Assembly (NCBI GenBank): GCA_905187695.1
Contig: CAJJIY010000003.1
Span: 23,784-87,783, forward strand
Source: an uncultured Eubacteriales bacterium
GTDB taxonomy: Bacteria > Bacillota > Clostridia > Oscillospirales > CAG-272
Direction of reading: 5' to 3'
Length of the DNA stretch: 64,000 bases
The notes beneath the pieces are model-generated. The model saw only the letters and a program-made list of their open reading frames with translations, ran no database searches and was not told the DNA's origin. Below are positions 7,881 to 16,936 of the stretch, piece after piece (positions within the stretch are counted from its first letter, which is position 1; every line of letters begins with the position of its first letter). Made by a program: the position numbers and the translations under genes.

Positions 7881-9140
7881 TTACTTTTTCAACTTCCCGC
7901 CTTCACGGTGGATCGTGTCGGCATAGGCCTTGGCGGCCTGTTCGGTTTTGCTGTCACCGAAAGTGAAATAGTGACGGTCGCGAAGATCATCCGGGAGATA
8001 TTGCTGCGGCACGTAGTGCGCACTGTAATCGTGCGGGTAGCGGTATCCGCGGTAAAGCGGCGCGCGCAGATGTTCCGGTACGGTCACGCCGAGACCTTTG
8101 GCAAGATCGGCCTCGGCGGCGGACAGCGCCAGATAGGCGGCGTTGGATTTCGGCGCGGTCGCCAACAAAAGCGCGGCATGGATCAGGGGGATCTTGGCTT
8201 CCGGAAAGCCGAGCGCAAGCGCAGACTGACAGCAGGCATATACAATGGCGGCGGCCTGCGGATAGGCCAAACCGATATCCTCGCTGGCGATAACCTGAAG
8301 ACGGCGGCAAAGCGAAATGAGTTCTCCCGCCGCCACCAGCCGCGCAACATAAAAAGCGGTAGCGTCCGGGTCGGATCCCCGTATGGATTTTTGCAGGCAG
8401 GATAGCAGATCAAAGTGAGTGTCGGCCGAAAAATCACCCACGCCGGTTCGGAAAGTGTCCACTTCCTCGCGCCCGATTTCGCCTTCTCCTTTTTGGCCGT
8501 TCTTTCCTTCCGAGGCGAAGAAGGCATTTTCCAGCAATCCGATGGCCCGGCGGACATCCCCGCCCGCAAGCGATCCGATGTAGGTGAGCATTTCTTCGGT
8601 GGCGGTGACATGATCGCCGTTTTCCCGGTTGAGATAATCCAGCGCCCGCCGGAGCGCCGGCACACATTCCGCGGCGCTGACTTTCCGGAATTCAAAAAGC
8701 GAAGAGCGCGAAATGATGGCGTTATAGACATAAAAATGGGGGTTTTCGGTGGTGGAGGCAATGAGCGTAATGCGCCCGTCTTCCATATATTCCAGGAGGC
8801 TTTGCTGTTGTTTGCGGTTGAAATACTGAATTTCATCCAGATAAAGCAGAATACCGCCCGCACCAAACACATTGGCCGTTTCCGAAAGAATCTCTTTGAC
8901 CTGCGCGAGACTGGCCGAGGTGCAGTTGAGACGCCGGAAAGTCATGCCCGATTGCTTTGCGATGATGGAGGCGGCCGTGGTTTTCCCCGTGCCGGGCGGG
9001 CCGAAGAAAATCATGTTGGTTACGCGGCCGTTTTCGATCATACGGCGTACCACGCCGCGCGGACCGAAAAGATGGGACTGACCCACGATCTCGTCAAAGG
9101 TGGTGGGGCGGAGCAGATCCGCCAGTTGTTCGTTTTTCAT
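7881..9140 (-). CDS. rarA: Replication-associated recombination protein A (AAA+ ATPase)
   Basis: A 419-residue clamp-loader-like AAA+ ATPase. DEIVGQSHLFGPRGVVRRM is followed by Walker A GPPGTGKTT, Walker B LYLDEIQYF, sensor 1 ASTTENPHF and arginine-finger region ISRSSLFEF. The C-terminal tetramerisation half has SEDIGLAYPQA and the RYPHDY motif near the end. RarA/MgsA acts at stalled replication forks. Its start overlaps the stop of the upstream U32-family gene by 4 bases (ATGA), so the two are translationally coupled. Confidence 0.93.
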   Translation of the reverse strand: MKNEQLADLLRPTTFDEIVGQSHLFGPRGVVRRMIENGRVTNMIFFGPPGTGKTTAASIIAKQSGMTFRRLNCTSASLAQVKEILSETANVFGAGGILLYLDEIQYFNRKQQQSLLEYMEDGRITLIASTTENPHFYVYNAIISRSSLFEFRKVSAAECVPALRRALDYLNRENGDHVTATEEMLTYIGSLAGGDVRRAIGLLENAFFASEGKNGQKGEGEIGREEVDTFRTGVGDFSADTHFDLLSCLQKSIRGSDPDATAFYVARLVAAGELISLCRRLQVIASEDIGLAYPQAAAIVYACCQSALALGFPEAKIPLIHAALLLATAPKSNAAYLALSAAEADLAKGLGVTVPEHLRAPLYRGYRYPHDYSAHYVPQQYLPDDLRDRHYFTFGDSKTEQAAKAYADTIHREGGKLKK

Positions 9141-10411
9141 GGCGTCTCCTTATTGTATGCGTCCTCCCCGGCTCTTAGAATATCGCCGGGAGCGGCAAAT
9201 TGCGGCAGGCGTGCGTAAAAGATCATTTTAGGGTGCGGTACGGCGGAGATCGGCGTGCCGTCCGGGGCATACATTTCGCTCACGGTAAAAGGAAATCCAA
9301 CCCGTCCGGGGGCTAAAAGTTCCACGGAGTCGCCCACAGCAAATTTGTTGCGTTGGGCAAGGCGGCAAAGACGGCCGCCCGCCGTGAGCGGCGGAAGTTC
9401 AGGCGGCAGTTCCTCCGGTTCTTCCACGGTGGCCAGATAGGCTTTTTCCCGCAGATAACCCGGGGAAGTGCAGAGCTGTGCGTTTTTTTGCACTTCGTCA
9501 AAGAAAAATCCGGTGGCGTATTCCCGGTGGGAAACGCTTTCCACCTCGCGGTACAGTTTCGGGTCAAAACGATACCCGTCAGGGTCCTTTTCATAAGCGT
9601 CCAGCGCCATGCGGTAGGCGTTTGTTACTACTGCGGTATAATAAGCGCTCTTCATGCGCCCTTCGATTTTAAAGGATTCCACGCCGGCACGGATGAGTTC
9701 CGGCAGATGTGGCAACATACAAAGGTCGCGCGAGGAGAGAAGGAAAGTGCCGTTTTCATTCTCAAGAACCGGAAGCGGCTCTCCCGGCCGTTTTTCTTCC
9801 ACCAGGGTATAGTTCCAACGGCAGGGTTGCGTGCAGGCGCCCCGGTTGGCATCCCGCCCGGTAAAGTGGTTGGAGAGCAGGCACCGCCCGCTGTAAGAAA
9901 CGCACATCGAACCGTGCACAAAGGCCTCCAGTGAGACCGAGGGCGGGAGTGAATCCCGGATCTCCCGGATCTCGGCAAGCGTCAGCTCTCTGGCCAGAAC
10001 CAGCCGCGTCGCGCCCAGAGCCGCATAAGCGCGGGCGGCGGCAGGGCTGACGATGCTGGCCTGCGTGGAAATGTGAATCGGCATTTCCGGCAACAGTTCG
10101 CGTGCCAGCGAAAGCACACCCAGATCGCTGACGATAAGTGCGTCCGGCCGATCACCGGTTTGAAAAGAAGAAAGGAAAGCGCGCAGGCGCGGATATTCCG
10201 AGCCGTGCGGCAGGGTGTTGACGGTCAGATAGAGTTTTTTGCCCCGTTCATGTACATAGGAAAGTGCCGCCAAAAGTTCCGTATCACTGAAATTGTCGGC
10301 GGCCGAGCGCATACCGAAGCACTGCCCCGCCAGATACACCGCGTCCGCGCCGAAACGGAGCGCCGCTTTCATTTTTTCAAAATTGCCCGCGGGCGATAAA
10401 AGTTCGGTCAA
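9137..10411 (-). CDS. Peptidase U32-family protein (RlhA/TrhP-type)
   Basis: A 424-residue protein starting MTELLSPAGNFEKMKAALRF with the typical GADAVYLAG of U32 proteins. Further family features are ANTLPHGSE-like VNTLPHGSEY, ISTQASI, FVHGSMCVSYSGRCLLS, a cysteine-rich C-x-QPCRW segment and SFKIEGRMKSAYY. I choose the TTG at 10411 because GGAGG (10418-10422) sits 6 bases upstream and the family N-terminus begins there; an ATG farther upstream would add 26 residues without a site. Related proteins hydroxylate tRNA or rRNA bases with prephenate as cofactor; classical peptidase activity is doubtful for this family. Confidence 0.87.
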   Translation of the reverse strand: MTELLSPAGNFEKMKAALRFGADAVYLAGQCFGMRSAADNFSDTELLAALSYVHERGKKLYLTVNTLPHGSEYPRLRAFLSSFQTGDRPDALIVSDLGVLSLARELLPEMPIHISTQASIVSPAAARAYAALGATRLVLARELTLAEIREIRDSLPPSVSLEAFVHGSMCVSYSGRCLLSNHFTGRDANRGACTQPCRWNYTLVEEKRPGEPLPVLENENGTFLLSSRDLCMLPHLPELIRAGVESFKIEGRMKSAYYTAVVTNAYRMALDAYEKDPDGYRFDPKLYREVESVSHREYATGFFFDEVQKNAQLCTSPGYLREKAYLATVEEPEELPPELPPLTAGGRLCRLAQRNKFAVGDSVELLAPGRVGFPFTVSEMYAPDGTPISAVPHPKMIFYARLPQFAAPGDILRAGEDAYNKETP

Positions 10412-10501
10412 AATCTGCCTCCGGATAGCGATTTTCGGCACACGGCCGCTGTTTGTTTTTATTATAGCCTTTTTCCCTGTCCCTGTCAAGAAAAGCGCGG
10501 G

Positions 10502-10530
10502 AAAAAGAAGCGCCGCGCACGATGCGCGGC
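10502..10530 (-). terminator. Intrinsic terminator for the minus-strand membrane-protein gene
   Basis: Arms GCCGCGCA and TGCGCGGC (10512-10519, 10523-10530) have a 3-base loop. On the minus strand they are followed by a CTTCTTTTT run. This separates the gene ending at 10549 from the U32 gene. Confidence 0.8.
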
Positions 10531-10548
10531 ACTTTTATCATTTTGGTT

Positions 10549-10937
10549 TCAGGCAATTTCTTCGTTTCGCAGTTTCAGGGCGGAAAGGCCGCCTTTGTGG
10601 AGGAGATACGCGCCGGCAAAGAGCGCACCCTGTCCCACGGTATTTACACCCTGTGCCACCCAGTTTAAAGAGGCCTTTGTAAAATCGCGCGAGGAAAGGT
10701 AACCCATGCACAGCGAGCAGAGAAAGGCCAACACAAAAAACGCGATGAGGGGAGATTTCTTCAGCCGGACGGCCAGCACGCAAAGCGAGCCGCAAAGAAG
10801 CCCCAGGCCGGTCACCATCAGTCCCACAAAAAGGAACACGCCCGAAAAAAGGGCGGGGCAGTTGCGGCCAGCGGCTTTTCGCCCTGCCGATGGCAGAGCA
10901 TGGCCAGAATGCCGATGCCCGCAAGCAGAACTTTCAT
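10549..10937 (-). pseudogene. Small membrane protein, probably frameshifted
   Basis: The best-placed start is the ATG at 10937, 8 bases after GGGAG. It reads MKVLLAGIGILAMLCHRQGE, a typical hydrophobic N-terminus, and then stops within about 40 codons. The overlapping frame (ATG at 10944, only 1 base from the same GGGAG) has an odd polar N-terminus but then shows clear membrane segments: LFSGVFLFVGLMVTGLGLL, PLIAFFVLAFLCSLCMG and a C-terminal amphipathic tail ending LKLRNEEIA. Joining frame 1 to frame 2 near the C4/T6 runs around 10850-10870 gives one plausible protein of about 125 residues with three hydrophobic segments. This is either a real frameshift or a base error. No family recognised. 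Confidence 0.6.
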
Positions 10938-10950
10938 ACAGCATTCTCCC

Positions 10951-11877
10951 TTATTTCTTGCTTTTTTCTTTTGCGCGTTTGTCGTTGATGATCTTCATGT
11001 GTTCGGCCGTAATCAGTTCCACGCCGTTTTCTTTGGCCCATTTGACGCAGCCCTTCAGCACAACGGGCAGGAACACGCGCGGCACGCCGAGAATGGTTTC
11101 CAGCGCATCATCGGTAAATTTCACCTTGTCATCGGCGCGGTCGGCCGCATAACGGATCGAGGAAAGCGAGGCTTTGCGGACCTGCAGGAGTTCGGCGCGC
11201 AGACGGCGTTTGCGGTGGAACCAGAAGTTTTTGGAGTCCCGATAGCCGTAATCCACCGGCAAAGGCGGAAAGTCCTTGGCGCGCACACCGTTGATAATGG
11301 CATCACTGTATTTTTTCTTCATGAGAATCTTGTCTACGCGCAGAATAAAATGCGCGCCGAATTTGCTAGTAATGCCGTTGAAATCGTGGTAGGGGCCTTC
11401 GTAACCGTCCAGTTTCCCGGGTTCGTCCCGGTCGGCGCCGTCCAGCGCGCGCATCCAGGTACATTCGATGGCTTCAATCGCGTCGCTCATCACCATGGGG
11501 CGTTTTTCACCGGTTTCTTCTTCGATCAGGCTTTTTTCCAGGCGGAAATTGCATCGGGGCATCTTTTCACTTGGCTTGTCGCCCGGCCAGGAAAGTTTCA
11601 CGGCTTCTTTGAAGGTTTTAGGGTCGTCATTCACAAAGTTCAGGGTGCATTTGCCGGTGCGCAGGATGTTTTGCGCCGTGTTGGAAGAATTGCGGCAACA
11701 AAGCAACATGGCGTAGTAATCTTTCCCGGCCACATAATAGGGCTGTACCAATGAATAGGGCCCCAGGTTGGTGCTTCCGTCCTCGCACAGCGTGCTGATA
11801 AGCACGGTGGGCATGGGAAAGAACAAAGAAGTCTGATAGAAATTGTCTACAATGCGAAGGTTTTCAAAACTGCTCAT
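10951..11877 (-). CDS. Flavin-reductase-like split-barrel protein with C-terminal PCP_red-like domain
   Basis: A 308-residue protein. Residues 10-180 resemble the FMN-binding flavin reductase/flavoredoxin split barrel (PMPTVLISTLCEDGSTNLGP then YSLVQPYY, and a CTLNFVND segment). The last 60 residues (FTDDALETILGVPRVFLPVV then a CVKWAKENGVELIT stretch) resemble the small helical domain found at the end of light-independent protochlorophyllide reductase subunits and many redox proteins. It is probably a cytoplasmic flavin oxidoreductase with unknown electron donor. A TetR gene lies 39 bases upstream on the same strand and likely controls it. Confidence 0.75.
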   Translation of the reverse strand: MSSFENLRIVDNFYQTSLFFPMPTVLISTLCEDGSTNLGPYSLVQPYYVAGKDYYAMLLCCRNSSNTAQNILRTGKCTLNFVNDDPKTFKEAVKLSWPGDKPSEKMPRCNFRLEKSLIEEETGEKRPMVMSDAIEAIECTWMRALDGADRDEPGKLDGYEGPYHDFNGITSKFGAHFILRVDKILMKKKYSDAIINGVRAKDFPPLPVDYGYRDSKNFWFHRKRRLRAELLQVRKASLSSIRYAADRADDKVKFTDDALETILGVPRVFLPVVLKGCVKWAKENGVELITAEHMKIINDKRAKEKSKK

Positions 11878-11916
11878 AAAAGCACTCCTTTTATTTATAA
11901 TTTGAGTCGCTTGGAT

Positions 11917-12438
11917 TTAATTTATGAGTTTTTTCATGGCCGCGTACAGCCACGGGAAAGGTGTGCCTTCCAGCGTGAAGGCCAGTACCGATTCGGCAAT
12001 CAGCCGGGAAAGGAAGTCGCGTTCTTCCGCGTTGGCATGTTGGCACAGCGGCAAAAACAGCGCGGCCAGTTGACCGCAAAGTTGCCGATGGCGCTCCTGA
12101 AAAACAGAAGAAAAGGTTTTGGTGGCGGCAGGATCGGAAAAAAGCGCGTGGTGCCGTGCGGCAAAACCGGAGATCTCCTGATAAACACAGAAAAAGAACG
12201 GCTCTGTGTCCTCGGTCGGGCAGGCCGCGATCTTTTGGATGCAATTTTGCCAGTCCGCGGCCATAAAGGACGCAATCAACAGATCTTTGGATTTGAAATA
12301 GTTGTAAACCGTCCCCACCGCCAGGCCGCATTCTCTGGCGACAGAGCGGATGGTGGTGGCGGCATAGCCGCGTTCGGCAATTTGTTTTTGAGCGGTGGCA
12401 AGCAGTTGCTCACGGGCATTTTGAATGATTTTCGGCAT
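11917..12438 (-). CDS. TetR/AcrR-family transcriptional regulator
   Basis: A 173-residue protein with a canonical TetR N-terminal helix-turn-helix: QIAERGYAATTIRSVARECG then LAVGTVYNYFKSKDLL. The C-terminal ligand domain has no recognisable motif. It is transcribed with the flavin-reductase-like gene downstream, from a promoter that carries a perfect ATGAAC-CC-GTTCAT palindrome just beyond the -10, consistent with autoregulation. The inducer is unknown. Confidence 0.9.
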   Translation of the reverse strand: MPKIIQNAREQLLATAQKQIAERGYAATTIRSVARECGLAVGTVYNYFKSKDLLIASFMAADWQNCIQKIAACPTEDTEPFFFCVYQEISGFAARHHALFSDPAATKTFSSVFQERHRQLCGQLAALFLPLCQHANAEERDFLSRLIAESVLAFTLEGTPFPWLYAAMKKLIN

Positions 12439-12491
12439 TTCGGGCCTCCGGTTTGCTTTGGAAAGGGTTGAAATTTTGCAGGACGGGTTTT

Positions 12492-12538
12492 ATGAACCCG
12501 TTCATTTTGAGTATATAACGATTCCGAAACTTTGTCAA
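12492..12538 (-). promoter_or_regulatory. tetR promoter with palindromic operator
   Basis: On the minus strand TTGACA (12533-12538), a 17-base spacer and TATACT (12510-12515) form a consensus sigma-A promoter. The palindrome ATGAACCCGTTCAT (12492-12505), 4 bases downstream of the -10, overlaps the start of transcription and is a good candidate operator for the TetR protein. Confidence 0.8.
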
Positions 12539-12637
12539 GCATTTAACAAAAATTTCGGAAAATATTTTTGCAAGAGGATTGCAGGGGCAAAAGCCCTCTC
12601 GTATTTTAAAATTAGCCGGCAAAAAAGCGCGAAAGCC

Positions 12638-12666
12638 TTGAAAAGCGGAAACGGGTATGCTATAAT
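12638..12666 (+). promoter_or_regulatory. Sigma-A promoter of the GT-C/SDR/PHP operon
   Basis: TTGAAA (12638-12643), a 17-base spacer ending TGC (extended -10) and TATAAT (12661-12666). The 200-base leader to the TTG start at 12866 contains no obvious riboswitch. Confidence 0.85.
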
Positions 12667-12865
12667 AACCAATAATAAAGACCGGTGCCGGGTTCTCCGG
12701 CTCCTAGCGCCTTTTGTTCAGAAAAAAGATGATGGTTGCATCCGGGTTTTCCGGATCGCGTATAAATATGTAGATAAAATGGAAAATCTGTTGATGTCCG
12801 ACGGCGGGTCTGCCCATGGCGGATTGGCCGATCGCCGCGCATGCGGAAATAAGGGAGGTGACACC

Positions 12866-14566
12866 TTGATAAAGCGCCTTTTTAGAGATGAAAGAAAACG
12901 GCGCCTGTTTTCGGAGGGTGTTTTTTCGGCCTGCCTTTTTCTTGCGGCGCTCTTTTTTGTTTACCGGATGGCGGTGGTGGATTTTGACCCGCACCATTCC
13001 GGGCTTATGTATAAATCCGCATTGGATGTGGCGCACGGCAAGGTGCTGTTTCTTGAAACATTCACACAGTACGGCGCATTGGTCACCTATCTGCAGTCGC
13101 TTGCCATTCTGGTACTGGGCGAGCGGGTGCGTTCCATCCTTTTTTCCACCGCCTTTTTCTATGCGGCGGACTATTTGCTCTTTTATCTTTTTTCACGGCG
13201 CTTTCTGCCCCGTCTGCCCTCGTTTCTGGCCACATTGACGCTGTTGTTTCTGGCTCCTTATTACACCTGGCCTTTTCAGCCCTGGTCGTCGGTCTATGCG
13301 CTTTTCTTCTTTTTCCTTTGCATTTTTTTTACCCTGCGTGCGCTGGAGCGGATTTCTCCGCTTTACGGATTTTTGGCGGGAGCGGCGGCCATGCTTTGCT
13401 TCTGGTGCCGGCAACCGGTCGGATTGGTCACCTTACTGGGGGTGCTGATCTGTTTCTCCCTTCCGCTTTTCTTTGCGCCGCGGGCCTGCCGGAATCGCGG
13501 GGGAGAACGGTTTGCCCTTTGCTTTTTTGCTCTTTGCGGGGCGGTGCTTGCCTTTGCCGCAATCTTCCTTCCAATCTATCTTTCCGGTGCGGCCGGTGAT
13601 TTTTATCAGCAGAGTATCAAAGGGATGCTTACTTTTGCCGTTTCTTCCCGACCGGAAGAAGGATCGGCTTTTCTGAATGTTTTCTACCGGCTGATTGTGG
13701 CGCCTTTCACCGAGCGGGGCATGCCCTTTTTGGGAACGGTGTGGCTCTTTTTGCCGCTGTGCTCGCTGGCTCTTTTTGCGGGCGGCGTCCGCGCTTACCG
13801 CCGTGCGCTCCGGGAGGGCGGAGAAAAGGCGGCGTGCCGGGCTCTGCTTCTTTCGGCTTTTGCGGTGCTTGCGGTATCGGCCTGGCATCAATACTATCCG
13901 GTCTCCTGCTACCGCCATTGGTATTGGGGCGCGTTTCCCTCGGTTTTCAGCGCCTTTTATCTGGGCTTCCGTTTCCTCCCGATCCTTTCCGGAAAGACGG
14001 GAACGGGGAAAAAGCCCCGCGCTGCGGCGGCGCTTTTCCTGCTTTGCGCGGTGGTGATTCTCGGCTCCAATGCCAGTTACCGGTTTTATATGAGCGGGGT
14101 AAAAATTGTCCGCAGTGAACAGGCGGGGAAATTCAGTCATCCGGTCTATACGCACCTGGACGGGCTTTACCTGGACAAAGATGTCGCGCTTTATTATAAA
14201 TCGCTGTTTGATTATGTGAACAATCTGCAGACGGTCTTTCCGGAGCGCAACATCATCAATACTACCGAAAACGGTCTTTATGCCGTGTTCGGGCAGGAGA
14301 ATATCGGCCCGCTTTTCAACAATGCCGGTAATTTTTATTATGAAAATTATACGACCAGTCTGGCTGAGTATATCCGCATCCGACGGCCGATCGTCATCGG
14401 CTCGGAGCCGCCCGGTGAAAACTATGTTTTTCTCTACGAGCCCCCCGGGGATCATGCCGATCCCTGCCCGGAATATCATCATCTGCCCGCGCGCATCTGG
14501 CTACCTGCGGAACTGTATGCGCAATGGCTCCATGCCGGCGCGGTTGTAAAGGAACAGGCACCATGA
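12866..14566 (+). CDS. Polytopic membrane protein, GT-C glycosyltransferase-like
   Basis: The TTG at 12866 follows GGGAGG by 7 bases and gives a 566-residue protein; the frame is open further upstream but without a start of that quality. After a short basic N-terminus the protein has about 10-11 hydrophobic segments. The first extracytoplasmic loop carries DFDPHHSGLMYKSALDVAHG, an acidic/histidine motif placed like the catalytic DxE/DxD loop of GT-C lipid-phosphate-sugar glycosyltransferases. The C-terminal 150 residues are soluble. It probably transfers a sugar from a polyprenyl carrier outside the membrane, but no donor or acceptor is recognisable. Its stop overlaps the SDR start (ATGA). 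Confidence 0.62.
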   Translation: MIKRLFRDERKRRLFSEGVFSACLFLAALFFVYRMAVVDFDPHHSGLMYKSALDVAHGKVLFLETFTQYGALVTYLQSLAILVLGERVRSILFSTAFFYAADYLLFYLFSRRFLPRLPSFLATLTLLFLAPYYTWPFQPWSSVYALFFFFLCIFFTLRALERISPLYGFLAGAAAMLCFWCRQPVGLVTLLGVLICFSLPLFFAPRACRNRGGERFALCFFALCGAVLAFAAIFLPIYLSGAAGDFYQQSIKGMLTFAVSSRPEEGSAFLNVFYRLIVAPFTERGMPFLGTVWLFLPLCSLALFAGGVRAYRRALREGGEKAACRALLLSAFAVLAVSAWHQYYPVSCYRHWYWGAFPSVFSAFYLGFRFLPILSGKTGTGKKPRAAAALFLLCAVVILGSNASYRFYMSGVKIVRSEQAGKFSHPVYTHLDGLYLDKDVALYYKSLFDYVNNLQTVFPERNIINTTENGLYAVFGQENIGPLFNNAGNFYYENYTTSLAEYIRIRRPIVIGSEPPGENYVFLYEPPGDHADPCPEYHHLPARIWLPAELYAQWLHAGAVVKEQAP

Positions 14567-15462
14567 GCATAAAATACGAAAAATGGAGACAAAAGAACCT
14601 GACGGATCTGCGCGGAATGCGCGTGGTGATTACCGGCGCCAACAGCGGCATCGGGTTTGAGACGGCGAGAGGGTTCCTTTTCGGCGGCGCGGCGGTCCTT
14701 CTGGCCTGCCGGAATCCTTTGCGCGCAAAAGAGGCCGCCGACCGACTTCTCGCGGAATTTCCGGGGGCCAATGTCGCTGTTTCGCAGCTGGATCTGGCCT
14801 CTTTTGAAAGCATTGATGCTTTTGCCGGGGCGCTTTGCAAAGGCCCGAAGATCAATATTTTTGTGCATTGCGCGGGCATTTACTATCCAAAAGACAGCCG
14901 GACAAAAGACGGGCTTCCCGCCACGGTCGGGGTCAATTATATCGGCACTCTGCGTTTGGCGCTGGCAGTCTTGCCCGCGCTTTCTCCGGATGCCCGCATG
15001 GTCTTTACCACCAGCCTGGTGGATCGCTTCGGCCGTGTGAAGGACGGCGGCGTGACCGCGCCGGATTCAAGCGAAGGCTATGCCGCCTATGCACGCAGCA
15101 AATATCTGCTCTCGGCAGCGGCCCGCCAGCTGGCGCTCCGTTCGGCCTCGGCAAACGGCCCTGCAATTCTGGCCGCGCATCCCGGGATTACCGCCACCAA
15201 TATTCTTGCGCCGGAAAAGACCCGGCACAAGCCGAGCTTTTCCCGTGCAGGACACGCCTTTTTATATCTTTTTACGCACTCGCCCGAAAAGGCCTCGCTC
15301 TCCTTGCTGATGGCCGCGGCGGGAAAAAACACCAAAAACGGGGAGATCATCGGCCCGCGCGGTCTTTTCGGGATCAGCGGCTATCCGCACATCACCCGTT
15401 ATTGCCGGCGGGTACGCCATGCGCCCGTGGGAGAACAGATTTTTTCCGGGAATACCCGGTGA
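14563..15462 (+). CDS. Short-chain dehydrogenase/reductase
   Basis: A 299-residue SDR. The dinucleotide motif TGANSGIG sits near residue 26, the NAG-equivalent is CAGIY, the catalytic serine is in FTTSLVD and the YxxxK motif is YARSK. The ATG at 14563 overlaps the preceding stop; an upstream in-frame ATG would add 13 unlikely residues. The overall layout resembles retinol-dehydrogenase/WWOX-like SDRs (NAD(P)(H)-dependent alcohol/ketone oxidoreductases). Substrate unknown; the operon neighbours give no pathway. Confidence 0.88.
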   Translation: MSIKYEKWRQKNLTDLRGMRVVITGANSGIGFETARGFLFGGAAVLLACRNPLRAKEAADRLLAEFPGANVAVSQLDLASFESIDAFAGALCKGPKINIFVHCAGIYYPKDSRTKDGLPATVGVNYIGTLRLALAVLPALSPDARMVFTTSLVDRFGRVKDGGVTAPDSSEGYAAYARSKYLLSAAARQLALRSASANGPAILAAHPGITATNILAPEKTRHKPSFSRAGHAFLYLFTHSPEKASLSLLMAAAGKNTKNGEIIGPRGLFGISGYPHITRYCRRVRHAPVGEQIFSGNTR

Positions 15463-15478
15463 AAAGAAGGAGGAAAAA

Positions 15479-16837
15479 ATGCTGAAAAAAGAAAATGCAC
15501 TGGAACTGTTCGACATTTACCCCAAAGTCGTTCCGGTGGGAAAACCCGTCAGTTTCACTTTGCAGGCACTGGATCCGGATATTTTCTTCGGAACGGTTAC
15601 GCATCTGGATGTGATTGCCGTAAACGGTGCGACGGACAGCAACCGAACCTACTTTGCGCAAAACATTGCCACCACGCCGCTGGAGCCCCCCATGCACGGG
15701 TTTCGTTTTACGCTGACCCTGCCCGCGGAGGATGAATATCAGATCCATCTGGTTTTTGAAGAGACCGGCATAAAACGCCCGAAAGCGGTGTTGACAGTGG
15801 CGGCTGTAGAGGACGACCTGCTTTACCGCAGTCCGCTGGTGGGCGATTTCCATGCCCACACTTATTTCTCAGACGGAAACGAGGGGCCGGCATTTGTGGC
15901 GGCGCGCTACCGCCGGAGCGGATATGACTTTCTTGCGGTGACCGATCACCGCCGCCGGGCGCCGTCGCTTCGCGCCATTGCGGCATATGAGGGCCTGAAT
16001 TTGCCTTTCCGCCTTTATCCCGGAGAGGAAGTGCACCCGAACAAAGCTTATGTACACATTGTCAATTTTGCTTCCGACAAGAGCGCCAACGCTTTTGCGC
16101 TCCGCGAAAAGGACGCGGCCACCTGGCGGAATGCCGACCCCACGCCGGAATATGAAGAAGAATTGCGCCGCGTCATGGCCGAACTGCCCGAGCCGCTGCC
16201 GCACGAGGATATGCGCCGCGAAATCGCCAGCGCGGTGATCGTGGCCCGGATCATCCGGGAGGGCGGCGGTTTGGCGATTCTGGCGCACCCGCATTGGCAT
16301 TATCCCGGCCAAAATGTGCCGGACGCCATGTACCGCTATTTCTTTGAACATCACATTTTCGATGCGTTGGAACTGCAGGGTGGTCTTCTCTGGTACGAGA
16401 ACCAGACGCAGAACGCACTGTGGGAAGAGTTGCGTGCGCAGGGACATCAGCTTCCGGTGGTCGGCTCCAGTGATGAACACGGTGTGTTACCGAAACATCT
16501 TAAAGCGGACATTGAGTATTTTACCGAAGAACGCACCCTGCTTCTGGCCAAGGAAAATACCCGGGAAGGCATTATCGAGGCCGTGAAGAATCTTTATTCG
16601 GTGGCTATGCAAAAGGACGAAGGAAGCAACCCGGTCCTTTGCGGCGGAAATTACCGTCTGCGCCGTTATATGGTCTTCCTCCTGCGCAACTACTTCCCCA
16701 TCCGGGACGAAGTATATTTTGAACAGGGACGGCTGATGCACGCTTTTGCGGCGGGCACGCCCGGCGCAAAGGAAAAACTGCTTCGCTGTGTGGCGGACAG
16801 CGCCGATTTTGAATCCAAGTATTTCTACCGGCCCTGA
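15479..16837 (+). CDS. PHP-domain metal-dependent phosphoesterase
   Basis: The start at 15479 is preceded by AAGGAGG. The 452-residue protein has an N-terminal beta-rich segment of about 115 residues, then the PHP domain: GDFHAHTYFSDG (HxH metal motif), FLAVTDHRR (TDH), LYPGEEVH, ILAHPHWHYP and VGSSDEHG. All metal ligands expected for a PolIII-N-like/histidinol-phosphatase fold are present. The N-terminal domain is unusual for a plain phosphatase and may bind the substrate. The substrate is unknown. Confidence 0.83.
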   Translation: MLKKENALELFDIYPKVVPVGKPVSFTLQALDPDIFFGTVTHLDVIAVNGATDSNRTYFAQNIATTPLEPPMHGFRFTLTLPAEDEYQIHLVFEETGIKRPKAVLTVAAVEDDLLYRSPLVGDFHAHTYFSDGNEGPAFVAARYRRSGYDFLAVTDHRRRAPSLRAIAAYEGLNLPFRLYPGEEVHPNKAYVHIVNFASDKSANAFALREKDAATWRNADPTPEYEEELRRVMAELPEPLPHEDMRREIASAVIVARIIREGGGLAILAHPHWHYPGQNVPDAMYRYFFEHHIFDALELQGGLLWYENQTQNALWEELRAQGHQLPVVGSSDEHGVLPKHLKADIEYFTEERTLLLAKENTREGIIEAVKNLYSVAMQKDEGSNPVLCGGNYRLRRYMVFLLRNYFPIRDEVYFEQGRLMHAFAAGTPGAKEKLLRCVADSADFESKYFYRP

Positions 16838-16849
16838 GACCGGAAAAAA

Positions 16850-16879
16850 ACAGGCCGGGGCTTTTGCCCGGCCTGTTTT
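16850..16879 (+). terminator. Intrinsic terminator after the PHP gene
   Basis: Arms ACAGGCCGGG and CCCGGCCTGT (16850-16859, 16867-16876) are followed by TTTTA. This ends the GT-C/SDR/PHP operon before deoC. Confidence 0.88.
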
Positions 16880-16936
16880 ATAAAAGCGGAAGAAAAAAGG
16901 CAAGGCGATTGCCGCCTTTGCCTGAAAGGATAAAAT

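Noticed and set aside
13433..14482. 349-codon minus-strand frame inside the GT-C-like gene
   Set aside because: Antisense to a membrane protein; no promoter or ribosome site, very basic composition.
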